Shown: positions 20,367-33,127, counted from the stretch's first letter. The stretch is DNA of 64,000 nt from Helichrysum umbraculigerum (GCA_949592205.1 CATIUR010000003.1:148350759-148414758); one strand, 5' to 3'. Numbers and translations: made by a program. The notes: generated by a model not told the origin, from the letters alone.

Positions 20367-22497
20367 TTCGTATCAAATGTTATGCGTTCAAATTACTACA
20401 ATCAATTTGGTGGTTCACTGAACCAACACCACACAAAGTCTGAGACAGTTCTGATCACAATTATAGAGCACGCACTACCCATGATCACAGCCCAGATCGC
20501 ATCCCGGCAAGTTAGTTGCACAAGAATAATGGGACTTCTACTCATCATTTAAAGTTCAAGACTACTAACAGTGTTAGCAATATTGAACTGCAAGTGCTGC
20601 TATAGAGGACTTAGAGAGGGCATATCATTTTGGGCTAATATATCCACTTAATTCATCGGTACACAAGTATAGGATTACTTTTGTTTATGATGTTAAAGAT
20701 ACTCGATTCTCTTTAAATCATCCAGGATGCGCGCTTGGTCATGCATTTATAATTTCTATAGGTCCTTACGTTTACCTCATTCCTCGTTAAGTTAAATTTG
20801 ATTAAATGATACATTAGGAAGCTCGTATTACAACAAAGGAATCTATCTATATAATTGACAGAAAATTGAGAAGGTATGTTTACTTATGAATCTGCTACTT
20901 TTTTCTGTTTTCATAAGCATGTTAATCCCTATCCAAGTTTTCATTGTTTAGTTGTAGTTGATTAGTGTCAGTGTTATAAAGTTAAAATATTACATTGATT
21001 AGAGATGTAAGAATCTAAGGTTCAAATTGCTTTGATAGGAAAGTTAAAACATTATTCTTTTAGATTCTAGTGGTTTAATGTAACTTTAATTAGTAAGATG
21101 AAGTCAATGTTGTAAACTTAAACTTGCAAATCACTATGAAGGCTTCTCTATTTTATTAACTTTCAAAATGAAGACTGCAATTTGTTAACTTTGTTTTCTT
21201 GTCACGTATCCTAGTAGTAGGCAATCTACTATGCGGAGCAGCTTCAATAAGTAAGAGCATCTATCTAATACTAACTCACTAACCAATGCTCTTGTTTCCT
21301 TCTGATCAAATGTGCCTTCAAGCTCAATGGCTATATATATGTGCCAATCTCATGATCCAGATTGCATTGACGCCTATATCCCTGCAGATCTGCTTGGAAT
21401 TCAGGCAACCTTTTCTGATTATTGCATCATCAAGAAAAGAATATATGACGATTTTCTCCATGACTAACGCAGCAAAGCTGGTGGCAGTTGGTGGTGCAGG
21501 GTGGCGCGGAACTGGTGTATTCTATTAGTAGCCATTTTGTTGGTACATTACTCGAACTTGCTTATTTCTATTGTTGATTTAAGGTTATAGAAGACAATAA
21601 ATATTATTGCCCTATTTTGAACAAATAGCCGTTAAAGATGAAACATTTTCACCCCACATCATATAACTTGGGATTATGTGACTGATTTACATATTAGGTG
21701 TAGCATGAAGAAAAATAAATATAGCAAAGAATGTGCCGAAGATGTCATCAAGTCACTTGGTAGCTAAATATTAGTCGTTATATATAAGTCTCGTTAAACT
21801 TATTACGGAAAATAATTGACTGGTGAATGACCAGGACTGCCTGAAGCGGATGTTGATAATGAAGTATTTAAGTTTGAGCAAGATTCTTAGGCTCTTTTTC
21901 CTTTTGACTCACGAAACAACCTTTTTTGTTTATTAACATGTTGGATAGAAGTACCAGATGGCTAATTTTTGTTCCTGTTTATAACTAGATTGGACGAGGA
22001 TCACGTAGTATATTGCCAACATTAGTCATTAACGAAGTTAGTTCCGGGATAGTCTTTTTCACCAATTCTTTCATGGTCTACGCCTTTAGCGACATTATCT
22101 ATCATGGCGATTTATGCTCATTTGAAGGTAAATTGGATAGAACAGTTGTACTACGAGCCATATGTTTAGGATATAAGGAGACAACTGATCCTCTTGTATG
22201 TTTAAGTGGAGGTCTAATTTGATTATGAGGAGTCAACACTTGTATAAAGATATCATTTTTATACTTTTGTATATTTTGTATAACAGATCTTGAGATGAAT
22301 GAGTGCCATAAAAGGAACGGCGGTTATCGATTTACAAAGCAGCGCAAGTGCTTGGAAGGTAAGAAAAGCCAAAGGTCCCTATTCATCCATGACCACATAT
22401 TTCACTTATTTAATAAGTGCTGCTTTTGTTATTAGGTCACCAATAGGGGGAAGAGTATGTGAATTCCCTACGGTTAATGGGTGCAATATAGAGGAGA
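20367..22497. other. Intergenic DNA or remains of a gene, not recognised
   Basis: Several short open stretches on the plus strand (about 20640-20790, 21286-21528, 22013-22222, 22299-22508) have fairly gene-like composition with pyrimidine-rich gaps. I cannot match them to a family or join them with credible splice sites. They may be decayed exons. Confidence 0.35.
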
Positions 22498-25400
22498 CTA
22501 GTAAATAACCCGCGCAATGCAGCGGGTACAGATATAGTATAATTCGAGAATAAAATTCAAGTATTAATGCTGCTGCTAGTTTCATATTTCTTGAAGCGTT
22601 CTTTAGCTTTTCTTTTTCCGGTGCAATTTCGATCTGCCTAACTCGTTCCCACAACAACACTTACCTGAAATAGTAATCAATACTCGGTTAAATGAGATGC
22701 AGAGCACGGGTAATCCCTTCATAGCTAGAAGTTTTAATGAAGATAAATGGAGGCAAATAAAAAAAAATGAAGTGCCATCTATAGTAGTAGCTCCATTTCC
22801 GTGATGCAAAATTTGGGTGACCATCAAAGGTATCAACTTGTGTTATGTCCTACCTCAAATAGTTTAATTAAAAATAGGCTACTTATATTCATATTTCTAA
22901 GGCTGAAAGTAAGTTCCTGCCTATGAGGCAGCTGCAAATTAAAGATAGTTCAATATGTCATGTAACAACAACAATTAAAATGGACAAATAAAACTACTCA
23001 CGTCTTATCAATTTGTTGAAACATGACTTTCAAGCACGATATTACTCTTAGGCCTTAGCCCATAAATTTCTAAATATTTCAAATTTTAATCCTCTATAAA
23101 AGCCAGTACCCACCTTTGTTGCAAACTTAGGATTGTTAAATAAAAGATACATTTTATATATTGCCCGAAAATCATAAACATGGGATCTTTATAATTTAGA
23201 GCGATGAAGAGTCTCAAGTAGAATGGAACTCAAGGATGTGGCATATTAGGGTGGGTCTGAAAGTTACAAAGAGATGTATTTGATACACCTTGCAAACATT
23301 TAATAAGTCAGGAAATTTAAAGATAACTGTAGCAATTTAGACCCATTTACCTATGAATATATGGCTCAATTTAGGTAATCTTAATCTTAAGAATTGACTT
23401 CACATACCTGAGTCATATATATGGCCATGAAATTCTCCTAGCTTAACAATCGAAGGATACTTCAAATTTCGAATGAAAATCTGGTTGTCACTAAATACAT
23501 GCCAGGTCAAACGTGTGTGCTCGAGTCTATCTAAAGAAAGCACGACAACACCTGTGAATTCAAGCACGAACCCCTGTTGGAATTTCGGAACTATAAATGA
23601 TATTTTCTCATATAATATTTTCTCAAAAGCAACCAAACTATAATTCGTATACAAAATCAACATGCTTGATTGGTGTCATACCTCAACATGCTAAAGAGTA
23701 GCATTTGTTGCTCCTGCTTCCTTCAGATCTAAGGTTACGATCCTTAAAAAAATATGAATCTAAAACACACTGTTAGTAAAGGATCGAACACAAAAATTTT
23801 AAGCAGTTTCCATACGACTACAAACCGTTTGAGACAACAGCAACTCCTATATTTCATGACGACTGAATTTTTCACAATTGGCACCGTTCAAACTGTTAGC
23901 ATATGAATTAGCATAGAATACTATAAATGCATATAAAGGTACATATAACTCGCAACATCTACCTCTAATAATCGATTAACCCAATCAGTTCCAAGTTCTA
24001 AGCTAGGAGTGATAATAGCCCTTATGTAATAGCATAAATCGAACAAAATCCTTCCACGTTTTTCCGATATTCTAGATGACAAGTTCATCCCCTTAAAATA
24101 CCAATAATTCCATCAAATAGATGCTTGTATGTCTTCAACCTTAAAATCATGAGAAAGAATCCATGGTTTGAGTTGTAATAATTAGATAATTGGGTGTTTT
24201 GTAAGTTCTTATTATGTAAGGAATTTATTAATATTAATACTACCTAGTATGTTTAGCCTCAAGGACAAAGATAAAAAGGCAATTCTTATGAATAATTAAC
24301 ATGAAAACATGAATTCGATATTGTATTTCATAATCTTAATTTATCAACAAACCCTTGAATCTATATATACATATAAAATTAGATAAGATTTTGTTTAAAT
24401 GAAAAGTGGCGTACCTTTATTTTCTTGATTCTGATTCGTGTGAAATTGCTTTTTCTAGCTTATGAAAATAGTCTGCATCAAAAAGGCAACAACATAATCA
24501 TTTGTAGAATCAAACCAAAACTTGCAGAATCGATCATATAAACCCTAATTTCGAAATAAATCAAAATCGCACACTGAAACTTACAAATTCAGATGATATT
24601 ATCATTGGTTCACGATTATATTGCAAAAGAAAATAATAATTGTGAAGATTCCAAGAAAATAAAATCATCTATAAATGTGAAGATATGATATGCTAGACGT
24701 AACTTAACCTTCTTAACATATGATTGGCAAATGCACAAGTACATGATTAAAAAACAGGAAACACTTTGAACCTTATTTTGAATTGAGATGCAGTATTTCA
24801 CTGATCACGTATCAGTCTTCCCAGTCCTCCTTTAAAAGAGAAATATATACGAATTTAATAATGAACATGAAAATGATGAATATACAACATTGAAATCAAA
24901 AAAGAATTAAAGCCCAACATTCATCTTTAGATTATGGATGGGATTTAATGAATTAGAAATGTAAAACCCAAACACAAACACAAACACAAACACAAAACCT
25001 AAGATCTACAATTACAAATTTAAAACCCAATTTGGAGATTATCAAATTAAATACCTTTAGACTTTAAATCTGGTGGAAGTATAGTTTTATGATGGCTTCA
25101 AAATTGAAATACAAGATCCGGAGAAACAAAAACGAAACAGTAGATCGGGAAAAACGAAATCGAAACCCTAGATCGGAACTGATTATGGTGAAACAACAAG
25201 GAGATTTTGTTGGATGAAGTTCGCGACTTCATTCTGGTTGGAGTTCGTGGAACTTCCTTGCCGGAGTTTGTGGTGGTTTACTGGAAAGTGTGAATGGATA
25301 TGTGATGGCTTACTGGAAAACGCGATGTGGCTGGAAAATTCGAAATCGCCAGCTAAAGGAAGAGCTGTTGGGATGATGAGATACAGTATGGGGGATAAGA

Positions 25401-25501
25401 ACATTGGAATTTAACACAGGATCATTTAAGTAATTTCGGATATCCCTTGTTTTAAACTTTTCAGCCAATGTATCAAACGCTTAATAAGGGGTATAGATAG
25501 A
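22498..25501 (-). mobile_element. Non-autonomous Helitron candidate, about 3.0 kb
   Basis: On the minus strand the 3' end reads a hairpin ACCCGC...GCGGGT, then TATTTA and CTAG (22498-22501), followed by T outside: the classic Helitron 3' end. The proposed 5' end, TCTATCTATACCCCTTATT reading down from 25501, begins with TC and has A before it (base T at 25502). Removing 22498-25501 therefore leaves an A/T junction, as Helitron insertion requires. No Rep/helicase ORF is inside. Small minus-strand ORFs (for example 23400-23663 and 25183-25404) could be captured host exons, but I recognise none. A short (CAAACA)n tract lies near 24970. Confidence 0.6.
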
Positions 25502-26029
25502 TACACCTCTGATAAGGTATGCATGCTTCTCAGCTTGCTCAGGTGAGTTTCGGTTTTGTAATTAATGTTTTGTACAAGTTCTTGAAACCGTGCAGATATT
25601 GACGAGTGCAAGGAAGGTATAGCTTGTAAATGTGATGAGTATTCATGCGAGTCAAGAAGGAAGGCGTAGACAAGCAAGAGGAAAAATGAGCATGTACGGT
25701 GGATTTCTTTAGGGATAAGTCCCTGCGAATGCACCAAACTTGGACGAATAGTATGTATCCTACTTACAGGTAGGCTTTTTAATTGTATGAACTTTCCAAA
25801 ACAGGGGTATTGATGTACTTTGTTACCTCTTTAGCCATTTGCCGGTAGCATTGTAAATGCGTTGAACAAAACCTTATATGTGGCATGCCATGTCATCATA
25901 TGTTATCCACGTATTTTGATTTTGTTATTATTTACGATTTATTAAGGCTACTTAAAACCCTTGTGACATTCACGTCTCAAACACAGATACACCAACCACA
26001 CTCTTTCGCATAGTTCAGTACGCACATAG
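25502..26029. other. Intergenic DNA, no gene seen
   Basis: No coding motif or terminal repeat is visible here. The 103-residue minus-strand frame at 25426-25737 crosses the Helitron edge and shows no family features. Confidence 0.45.
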
Positions 26030-26034
26030 CTCCC

Positions 26035-27788
26035 TGATGTGTTGAATCTAGTTATTAAATTTATCGTTGTTTAGTAAACCAAAATGTACCGAGCTAGACC
26101 AAAACACAACCGGGCAGTGGACCCTGTCGAGTAGTAGTATAGTAGTGGTAAGTCTAGGTTCGAACACAGGGAATGTTGTTTTAAGAATTCAATTCAAGTG
26201 TAACTAATTTATACAGAAAAGTAAATGTGGGGGTTTTGTGACCGAGTTGTCACGTTGCTTAAAACTACAATTTTTAACTTAAACTAGGCAAGTGGACTCT
26301 TAAGAGTCAAATTGATTGATTTGAAACTTTCAAATATTAAAAACAATGCTTGCTTGGATTATGTCACTAGTGATTTCGGGGTGCAGAGTTATAACCAGTT
26401 TATACATATGCTAAATGGTAACTTTCATCAAACCTAAGCTCAAAGTTCTCTGAGACCTATAGTTCAACTACAATCAACAAACCTATGATTTAATCTAGTA
26501 ACGGACGTTCGCCATGGTTACCATCTTGCACAATTAAGCTTAAAGAATCTTGCTTATTCCAAATCTACGTTCGCAATGTTTGTTCAATCATTTATAGACA
26601 AATAATTGATAGCAAATTACCAATGAAAAACGTTCGCTATATTCACTAGTCATTTACCAAATAAGCAAAGAAACTATTTTAAGCTCAATTACGCAAGGAG
26701 TCACGATTAAACATAAAGTTCAAGTTTCACAAGTTTATAATTCATCCAAAATGAAAGACGTTCGCCATATTCATCAACTCATATATTTTAGCTCATTTAT
26801 GTTACTTATACCAATTTTCGCATCCGCAAACAAAGGTTCATTTGTACATCGACATACAAACAAAAATAATTCCAACTAACAACAAACATTCGCTATAATT
26901 GCTAGCTAGAACTACCAACAAATTCCATAAATTATTTAAGCTAAAAACATATAAAATCATGGAGGAATTCTAAACTCAAGCATAATCAAACACCAAAATA
27001 TAACACCCCTAATCACTAGTTAATTCATCCAAGCAAGTAAATAAAACTAGCCACTAACAATCATACTCAAACTATCACAAATAATAAGTGAAATCAAAGG
27101 AAACATAATTACATCGAATAAAAATGCAAACCGAGTGATTACAATGTTTGGATGATGATTCTTCGTGTCCAAATGAGTTAGGATGATGAGAGATCTTCAA
27201 AGTGATGAAAATGACCTAAAACCCCTAATTTTTCACCATGGGGGCTGGTATTTTCGGAGGTGGAGTGTGTGTGAAAGTTAGGTGAGATGTGGGACCCTAA
27301 AACAATACATAAAGAGGTTTCCCCGCGCATCATAGCACATCGGCTAAGGCCATAGCAGATCGTCTAAGGCTTAGCAGATCTGCTAAGCTTAGCAGATCGG
27401 CTAAGATACTGGGCATTGCACAAGGTCGAACTTCTGGGTGGATTTTGAACTAAACAAGCCGATCTGCTTAGTTTAGCCGATCGGCTATGAATCTCAGCAG
27501 ATAGGCTGACTATCTTCTGGATAATTGTAGAGCTCTGAGTTAGCTTCGTTTGGCCGCCTGAATCACCTCAATCCGAGTTCGTATGAGGGAGATATGGCCA
27601 AAACGGTGCAGCATAGCAAAATCAGCAAAATCCTCCATCTTTTCATCATTTCTTTCTCAATCTTCAACCTAAACACATGAAATCAATTTCCAACTAAATA
27701 AGTACCAAAAGTTCATGAAATCGACTAGAAACAAGTACAAAAACAATGATATCGCGAGAGATAAACATGTACAAAACGAGCGATATCA
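26035..27788 (-). mobile_element. Solo LTR of a gypsy-type element, 1754 bp
   Basis: The segment begins TGATGTGTTG and ends GCGATATCA (TG...CA on either strand) and is flanked by CTCCC direct repeats (26030-26034 and 27789-27793). No internal region or second LTR is present, so it is what LTR-LTR recombination leaves. On the minus strand it begins TGATATCGCTCG, like the Athila-like LTR at 57122 (TGATATCGC), which suggests a related gypsy lineage. Inside are repeated ACGTTCGCxAT motifs (26505-26890) and AGCAGATCGGCTAAG motifs in both orientations (27345-27500). Confidence 0.8.
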
Positions 27789-27793
27789 CTCCC

Positions 27794-28053
27794 CTGTTTT
27801 AGAGTACAAAAAGATAAAAATTGATGTCATATAAGAGCTCGTTTTCATCATCTTAAGCTGTTAGTAGGTATGATTCTCACCTCCATTCGAGTTAGATTAA
27901 AAAATTCTTGTATTCCAGTTCAAAAATTAGGGTTCATCATTGGAAAAAAATAAAAAAAAATTTTTTTAAAAAGAACTTGTTTCTTGTTGGTATACCTTCG
28001 ATTTACTAGATTTCTCAATAATTTTGGGTTTGTCGTCCATTTTAATTCAGAAT
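27794..28053. other. Upstream flank of the MULE transposase
   Basis: This short AT-rich flank includes an A/T homopolymer patch at 27947-27974. It would contain the 5' untranslated region or terminal repeat of the MULE, but I cannot identify either. Confidence 0.4.
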
Positions 28054-28101
28054 ATGGAAGGTGCATTTCGAGGGTTTTCAATAACTGTCCATTATGATGG
28101 G
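28054..28101 (+). pseudogene. MULE (Mutator-like) transposase pseudogene, first 16 codons
   Basis: The ATG at 28054 opens a frame (MEGAFRGFSITVHYDG) that is cut by the Athila-like element and continues in the same frame at 59898. The ATGGG target duplication lies on both sides (28097-28101 and 59893-59897). The combined start resembles plant MuDR-type proteins, which open with a short beta-rich region containing an H-Y/H-D-G motif. Confidence 0.75.
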
Positions 28102-31048
28102 TGATTTCGCGTAAAAAGTCATGTTTTTACTACCGATATCTCTCTCATTCTGGAACGATTCTCGGAATTTTAATTCAAATATAGCACAAATCAGTAACAT
28201 TATGCCAAGATGGTCAAAACGAGGTTGCACGATAAAAATCAAGTAAAACGGATGTGAAACGAAGATTCCACACACGTTTGAAGATTCAAGGCATAAAAAC
28301 GGGATTTCAAGACCAAAGTGCCCTTCACCAGCATCCATTATTTCCAAGATGTTCGTTTTCAAAATTCGGATCCAACAGAAGAAGAATCAACTGAAACGGG
28401 TAAAAAAAAGAAGATTTCGCGCCCGCCGGAAGATCCAAATGGTCCGTACGCAATATCTGGATCTAGGGACCTCATTTCAGGGCCTATCCTATGTCAAAAT
28501 CTTTGTTTTTGAATTACGAATCCAACAAAAAAAGAATCAACTCAAACGGACGTATAACGAAGAAAACACGCACGAATCAAGAAACGAAGCAACAAACCGC
28601 GCAACGGGGCGGGGGTGGGCCCACCGCCGCCGGCAGCACCACCACCGCCGCCGGCCACACCAAGGGCGCCGCCTGCCACCCTTCTCCCATCTCGGTTTCC
28701 ATTTTTGGTAACTTTTGGTACCTGGTGCGGCCACTTTTCGTGTTGTACGGTACCCGGTTCGCCTACTTTTCGTATGGTACATACCACTTTTGGCAAGCTT
28801 TCTATCATGCACCTCAAGGACAACTTGTGCTAATGTGAGCCAAAGCTCACCTATAAATAGGTTGCTTAGGTTCATTTGTAAGACACACCATATGCACCTC
28901 CTTTCTTGCATATTTCTCTTTCTCTCTCTAGAATTCTTTCTCTAGCACTACTCTTAGGAGTTAGAGGAGAATTATTCTTGTAGTTAGTTCTTCTCTCTAG
29001 CACTACTCTTAGTAGTTAGAGGAGAACTAGAGAGAAGATTAGGGTCCCTCTACTTTCTCTCTCTGAGTTAATTTGGAGAGAGATAAGTATGAGATTTATT
29101 ATGTAATAGTTAGTAGTAGCTAGCTTATCAATGCAACGCTTTGGATTATTCGGAAGTAATATAAGCATCGTTTGGCTCGCAATAATTACGGGTAATATCT
29201 ATCCTTTTCTCTTATTAATTAATTGTAATGTTCTTGTTTGATGTTTATGATTTATTAATATTGGAAATGTCTATTGCCATGATATGCGAGTAGTTGTTTA
29301 TATGTTTGCCATGATTTAGATAGTTATAATGGGATGATAATAAATGTTGTGAAGTAATATGACGGCCCCTATTCGACTGTTCTCGGATATAGTGTTGGAA
29401 ACGCTTTAGGCGGAGTACAAACGTACGGAAGTCTGAGAACGACCGAAGGTAGTTATATTACGGACCAATACTTTAAATGTGCTAAATGAATTTCTATTTA
29501 TAGTTTAATTATAACATTATGAACGAATGATGGCATGTTTAGCCAACCGCTTTTGACCAGACTACCCCAACTTATTCCGGTAGGGTAAAACCTATTTATG
29601 TGACTATTTATTCAATAGACCATGCCATGATACGGACATCTCTAACGACCGAGATTGGGGAATAGGATTCGAGGGTAGTTGTTAGCCGATATGTTCAGTA
29701 CATTTGGGAGAACTTCCGGTGTATTGTAATTGTTTGTGTTTACTATCCATGTGACATATCTTCTATCTGATTGCGGACAACTCTACGTTAGTTAGTTGAT
29801 AGGATCGTAAAAACAAATCATTCCAACATAGTCTAAATTCATAAAAAGAAACTTATATGAATGGGAATTATTATACTTTGTTAATGTTTAAATGTATGAC
29901 ACCTGACCTAATTTATGGAGTACCCTTTCCAGTTATCCACGTGACTACAACTTAGATATTAGGGAGTCCGGAACCTTAATTATGGTAAGTAGTTATCTGT
30001 GCCCAAGACATGCAATAAGTAAGACACAGTGAAATCACTCGTTGTATATATTAGATTTACATTTCTGCACTGCTTTACATTTAGTTAGTTTAGAGTGTCA
30101 ACCTCACTGTCAATTACTCTCAACCGCATGTTAGACGTAAGAACCCGTGGAACTACCCTGTAAAGTACACTGTCTATTACTGAAAGGCATGGTCCTCATA
30201 TGAAACATGTTTTAAACAAACTGTGAATAATCTGGAGATGTATAACTGTTTGAAAAGGAGAGGTCTAGGTCATAAATCAATGTAATTGGAGCTTAAGAAA
30301 AGTATTAACAAGGTCTAGTGAGGAAAGTCCAAGTGATTTAGATTTATCAACCCCCTAGATTTTACATATTTGATTCTTTAAACATAACAAGTTAATAATT
30401 AGATACACTATTAGAAGAACGAGAGATAAACTTAGGTGTTAAGAACGGTCGGACCTATGAGACGATATGCTGCTTTATTCATGTACCTCGGTTAATCACC
30501 AAAATAGGTTGCTTATCTTTCAACTAGGTAAGTATTGGGAGTTTAGCGTATTGCTCCGATCAGAATCACGATAACCTAGTTCCTAGTGACATGCCAATGG
30601 GAATTTAATTGGTAGGGTTCTAGTGTTTACACCGAAGTCTGTCAATCTATTAATCTGAAAGTGTCCCCATCATAAACACAATCCCGATATTATACTATTC
30701 CAAGTCATGGTAAACCACGTCTTCCCTATCCTTAGCTGTTCCTTATATGCTAGCTAGTTCTTTTTAATTTTATTGCTTTAGTTATTTTAATTAGATAAAA
30801 ACCAAACAAAACCAACTATCTGAACCCAATCTTGAGGACTGAATTATCCAAACGAGCTCCGTTTCAAATTCGACCGTCTGGAGACGACCCTGATCATCCT
30901 TACCACGTACTAGTATCAGGTACTTATGCCTAGTACCAGTAGGTAGGTCGGAGGTTTAGGCCCCGAGCAAAATAAATTTTAAAACACCCTGATCGCACCC
31001 TCGGTCGTTACAACAGCACCGACGACACCGACGGCTGAGGGCGCATCA
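28102..31048 (+). repeat. 5' LTR of the Athila-like element
   Basis: It is 2947 bp long. A core promoter TATA box (CTATAAATAG) is at 28851-28860, preceded by an unusually GC-rich CCGCCG block (28615-28685). After the TATA come two hairpin-forming copies of CTCTAGCACTACTCTTAG with its complement (28935-29035). ORFs in the GC block recur in the right LTR and are chance frames. Confidence 0.9.
28851..28860 (+). promoter_or_regulatory. TATA box of the Athila-like LTR
   Basis: CTATAAATAG lies about 2.2 kb before the LTR end. The right LTR has CTATAAATTG at the matching place (57870-57879), so the 3' copy may be weaker. Confidence 0.6.
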
Positions 31049-31054
31049 AGTTTT

Positions 31055-31072
31055 TGGCGCCGCTGCCGGGGA
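31055..31072 (+). other. Primer binding site of the Athila-like element
   Basis: TGGCGCCGCTGCCGGGGA lies six bases inside the 5' LTR, in the position and with the sequence of a tRNA-Asp-type primer site. Confidence 0.8.
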
Positions 31073-31254
31073 CGGTAGTACGATTTGGAGCCTGTTTAGA
31101 TAAGTTAATTTTTAAGAGATCCTTTTGGCTAGGAATCACCATCCTTATCAGAAGTTACTTTTTACACGTAGTTTAGCGTAGTTAGGATTACCTTAGTATT
31201 AGTTTAGATTAAGATCCCTTCTGACCCCCACTTTAATTCTGAAACCTTCTCCTT

Positions 31255-32640
31255 ATGCCATCCATTATGAACCCTTGGGAAATGTTAAATCAATGGAAAC
31301 TATTAGATCAAATGCAAAGTCTTGTTAATTCAATCGAAAATAGATGTAGCATGTGCGATAATACCCACGTAGATGGAGAATGCCAAAGCCATAGTATGAT
31401 GTATTCGGATAACCTAGGGTACTTAGATCCTCAAACACTGTATCAAAATAACCCAAACACTTTCCAACCACATCTATGCCAACCTTTTCATCCCCAACCA
31501 TTCGGAATCTACCCACACTCAACTCACCCTGTAAGTATACCACAATCCTGTGAGAATCCTGACTTGAGAGATATGCCCTTAGCCTGTCTCAGCAGTAATG
31601 CTGCTTTCTCACCTCCTTCCGAATCACTTGAAGAAATGATTAGAGAACAAGAGGACATACTTAGAAGTCAAACTTATAATATGTCTAAATTCTCTACTGA
31701 ACTACTAACACAAGCCCAAGAGAGTAGTGAGGAGAGTAGGAGTCAAGCTGGAGCCAACTCTAGGATACAGAAAGTTGAGAGACGCACACACACCACATCT
31801 AGCACACCAGATACAGACTTACATTTTCATGAGTTCGGTTTCAATAACCCTTCAATTCCCACACCAACCCAATCTTCTAAACCTATAATTTCACCTATTC
31901 CCGACCTATCAACGTCAAAGACCGACGGAGGGTTTGTTCTAGAAGAACTTTCCGAACCACTGCAACTCAAAACTACTGGCCAGAGTGACGAGGATGACGA
32001 AGTAGACGAAGAGATCGAGATGGAAAGCCCGAATTTGGAGATTTACATAGAAGACTCGACTTCACATGGACTGAAGGAATACATACCGACTCTGAGTAAT
32101 GAACTCATTCAAACTGATATGGTTGAACACGTCCCACAACCAGTTGTGGTTGACTGTATCCCAAAAATCTCTTTGATTGATTCACTTCCTGATCTAATCG
32201 ACTCCACTAGTACCTTAGAGGAGACAAACACCCAAGTATTTGATGATAATGTTGCTACAAGATTGGAGACACTAATGGACATTGTCCCACCTCCATGCCC
32301 AGAGTACAACGTTATCATCCAACCAAAGGCTTTAGGAAGCAAGGTGGGTTTTACATCAAGAGCACCCTACAAACCATCTCTCCCTTACATAATGACGTAC
32401 ACGTCATGGAGTGATAAGGAACTCTTTGACCAACCCGAACAACCCAAAACTCAAGAGGTAGAAAAAGTCGAGAGCTTTGTTTTACCTCAAATAAAACAAA
32501 TCACTCACTTTACCATGCCTCTTCTACTGATTGGACATACCCTGACCATAGTCCACTTTAAACCCCTAGGTATGTACCAATACTTTCGCTTGTATCTACT
32601 GATGGATGCAAGGGAGCCCCCTAGATTCCCTAAGAAATAG
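31255..32640 (+). CDS. Non-autonomous gypsy element ORF, 461 residues, with small Cys motif
   Basis: The ATG at 31255 is about 180 bases past the primer site. Near residue 30 is a CSMCDNTHVDGEC motif like the Cys/His cluster that follows gag in Athila-type elements. The rest is low complexity and hydrophilic: His/Pro/Gln-rich (about 55-105), Ser/Thr-rich (about 150-230), an acidic stretch DEDDEVDEEIEME (near 243) and repeated Pro-rich segments. I see no protease, RT or integrase. The frame is intact and ends just before CGCTTCTCGGGAGGCAACCC, a conserved-looking gypsy segment. Its role is unknown; it may be a remodelled post-gag region, perhaps an RNA-binding protein. Confidence 0.65.
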   Translation: MPSIMNPWEMLNQWKLLDQMQSLVNSIENRCSMCDNTHVDGECQSHSMMYSDNLGYLDPQTLYQNNPNTFQPHLCQPFHPQPFGIYPHSTHPVSIPQSCENPDLRDMPLACLSSNAAFSPPSESLEEMIREQEDILRSQTYNMSKFSTELLTQAQESSEESRSQAGANSRIQKVERRTHTTSSTPDTDLHFHEFGFNNPSIPTPTQSSKPIISPIPDLSTSKTDGGFVLEELSEPLQLKTTGQSDEDDEVDEEIEMESPNLEIYIEDSTSHGLKEYIPTLSNELIQTDMVEHVPQPVVVDCIPKISLIDSLPDLIDSTSTLEETNTQVFDDNVATRLETLMDIVPPPCPEYNVIIQPKALGSKVGFTSRAPYKPSLPYIMTYTSWSDKELFDQPEQPKTQEVEKVESFVLPQIKQITHFTMPLLLIGHTLTIVHFKPLGMYQYFRLYLLMDAREPPRFPKK

Positions 32641-33127
32641 GTTTGGAGTCAAGCTAGTGACTCGAACAAAAACAAGCGCTTCTCGGGAGGCAACCCGTGT
32701 CTAACATAGGATTATCATTAGTAGTTTAAGTAGTGAACTAACCCCAATAAGTAGAAATGAAACCCTAAAATGAATGTTCCAAGTTTTCTATCTTTATGAA
32801 CAAAAATGGATGGTTTGCGAAATTACTTCGTTAAAAGTCAAATTTTTGTCAAACCTTAATACTTCCTACTCCCAGTCGTTTGGAATTTTTCACCATTTTC
32901 TAAAAGTTCTTGTTATCCCTTTCACTCACAAAAATGGAAACCTACTAGGAGTTAGGAGCCTTAGTCATTCTAAACACCTACTGACATGTTTTGAGCATTT
33001 GAGGTACTTACATATATTATTGTGAACATACATGAGATACTAATGCTTAATCTAATAACATGATTTGTATGTCAATATGTGTATTATGCTCGAACTCGTT
33101 TAAAAATATGTGCTTTGGATATCTTTA
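32641..33127. other. Non-coding interior of the Athila-like element
   Basis: This lies between the ORF and the nested copia LTR. No gene is seen; it includes the GCGCTTCTCGGGAGGCAACC segment near 32680. Confidence 0.6.

Noticed and set aside
21286..22508. Multi-exon host gene on the plus strand
   Set aside because: Open pieces exist but I could not match a protein family or find splice pairs joining them in one frame.
25426..25737. 103-codon minus-strand ORF
   Set aside because: It spans the proposed Helitron border and lacks any recognised motif.
26105..26170. tRNA-derived SINE or tRNA gene from a GGTTCGAACAC box
   Set aside because: Only a B-box-like string is present, with no cloverleaf; the region lies within a solo LTR with clear ends.
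28537..28911. Several overlapping Pro-, Gly- or Arg-rich ORFs, also at 57556-57930
   Set aside because: They arise from a CCG-rich block in both LTRs of the Athila-like element and have stops in varying places.
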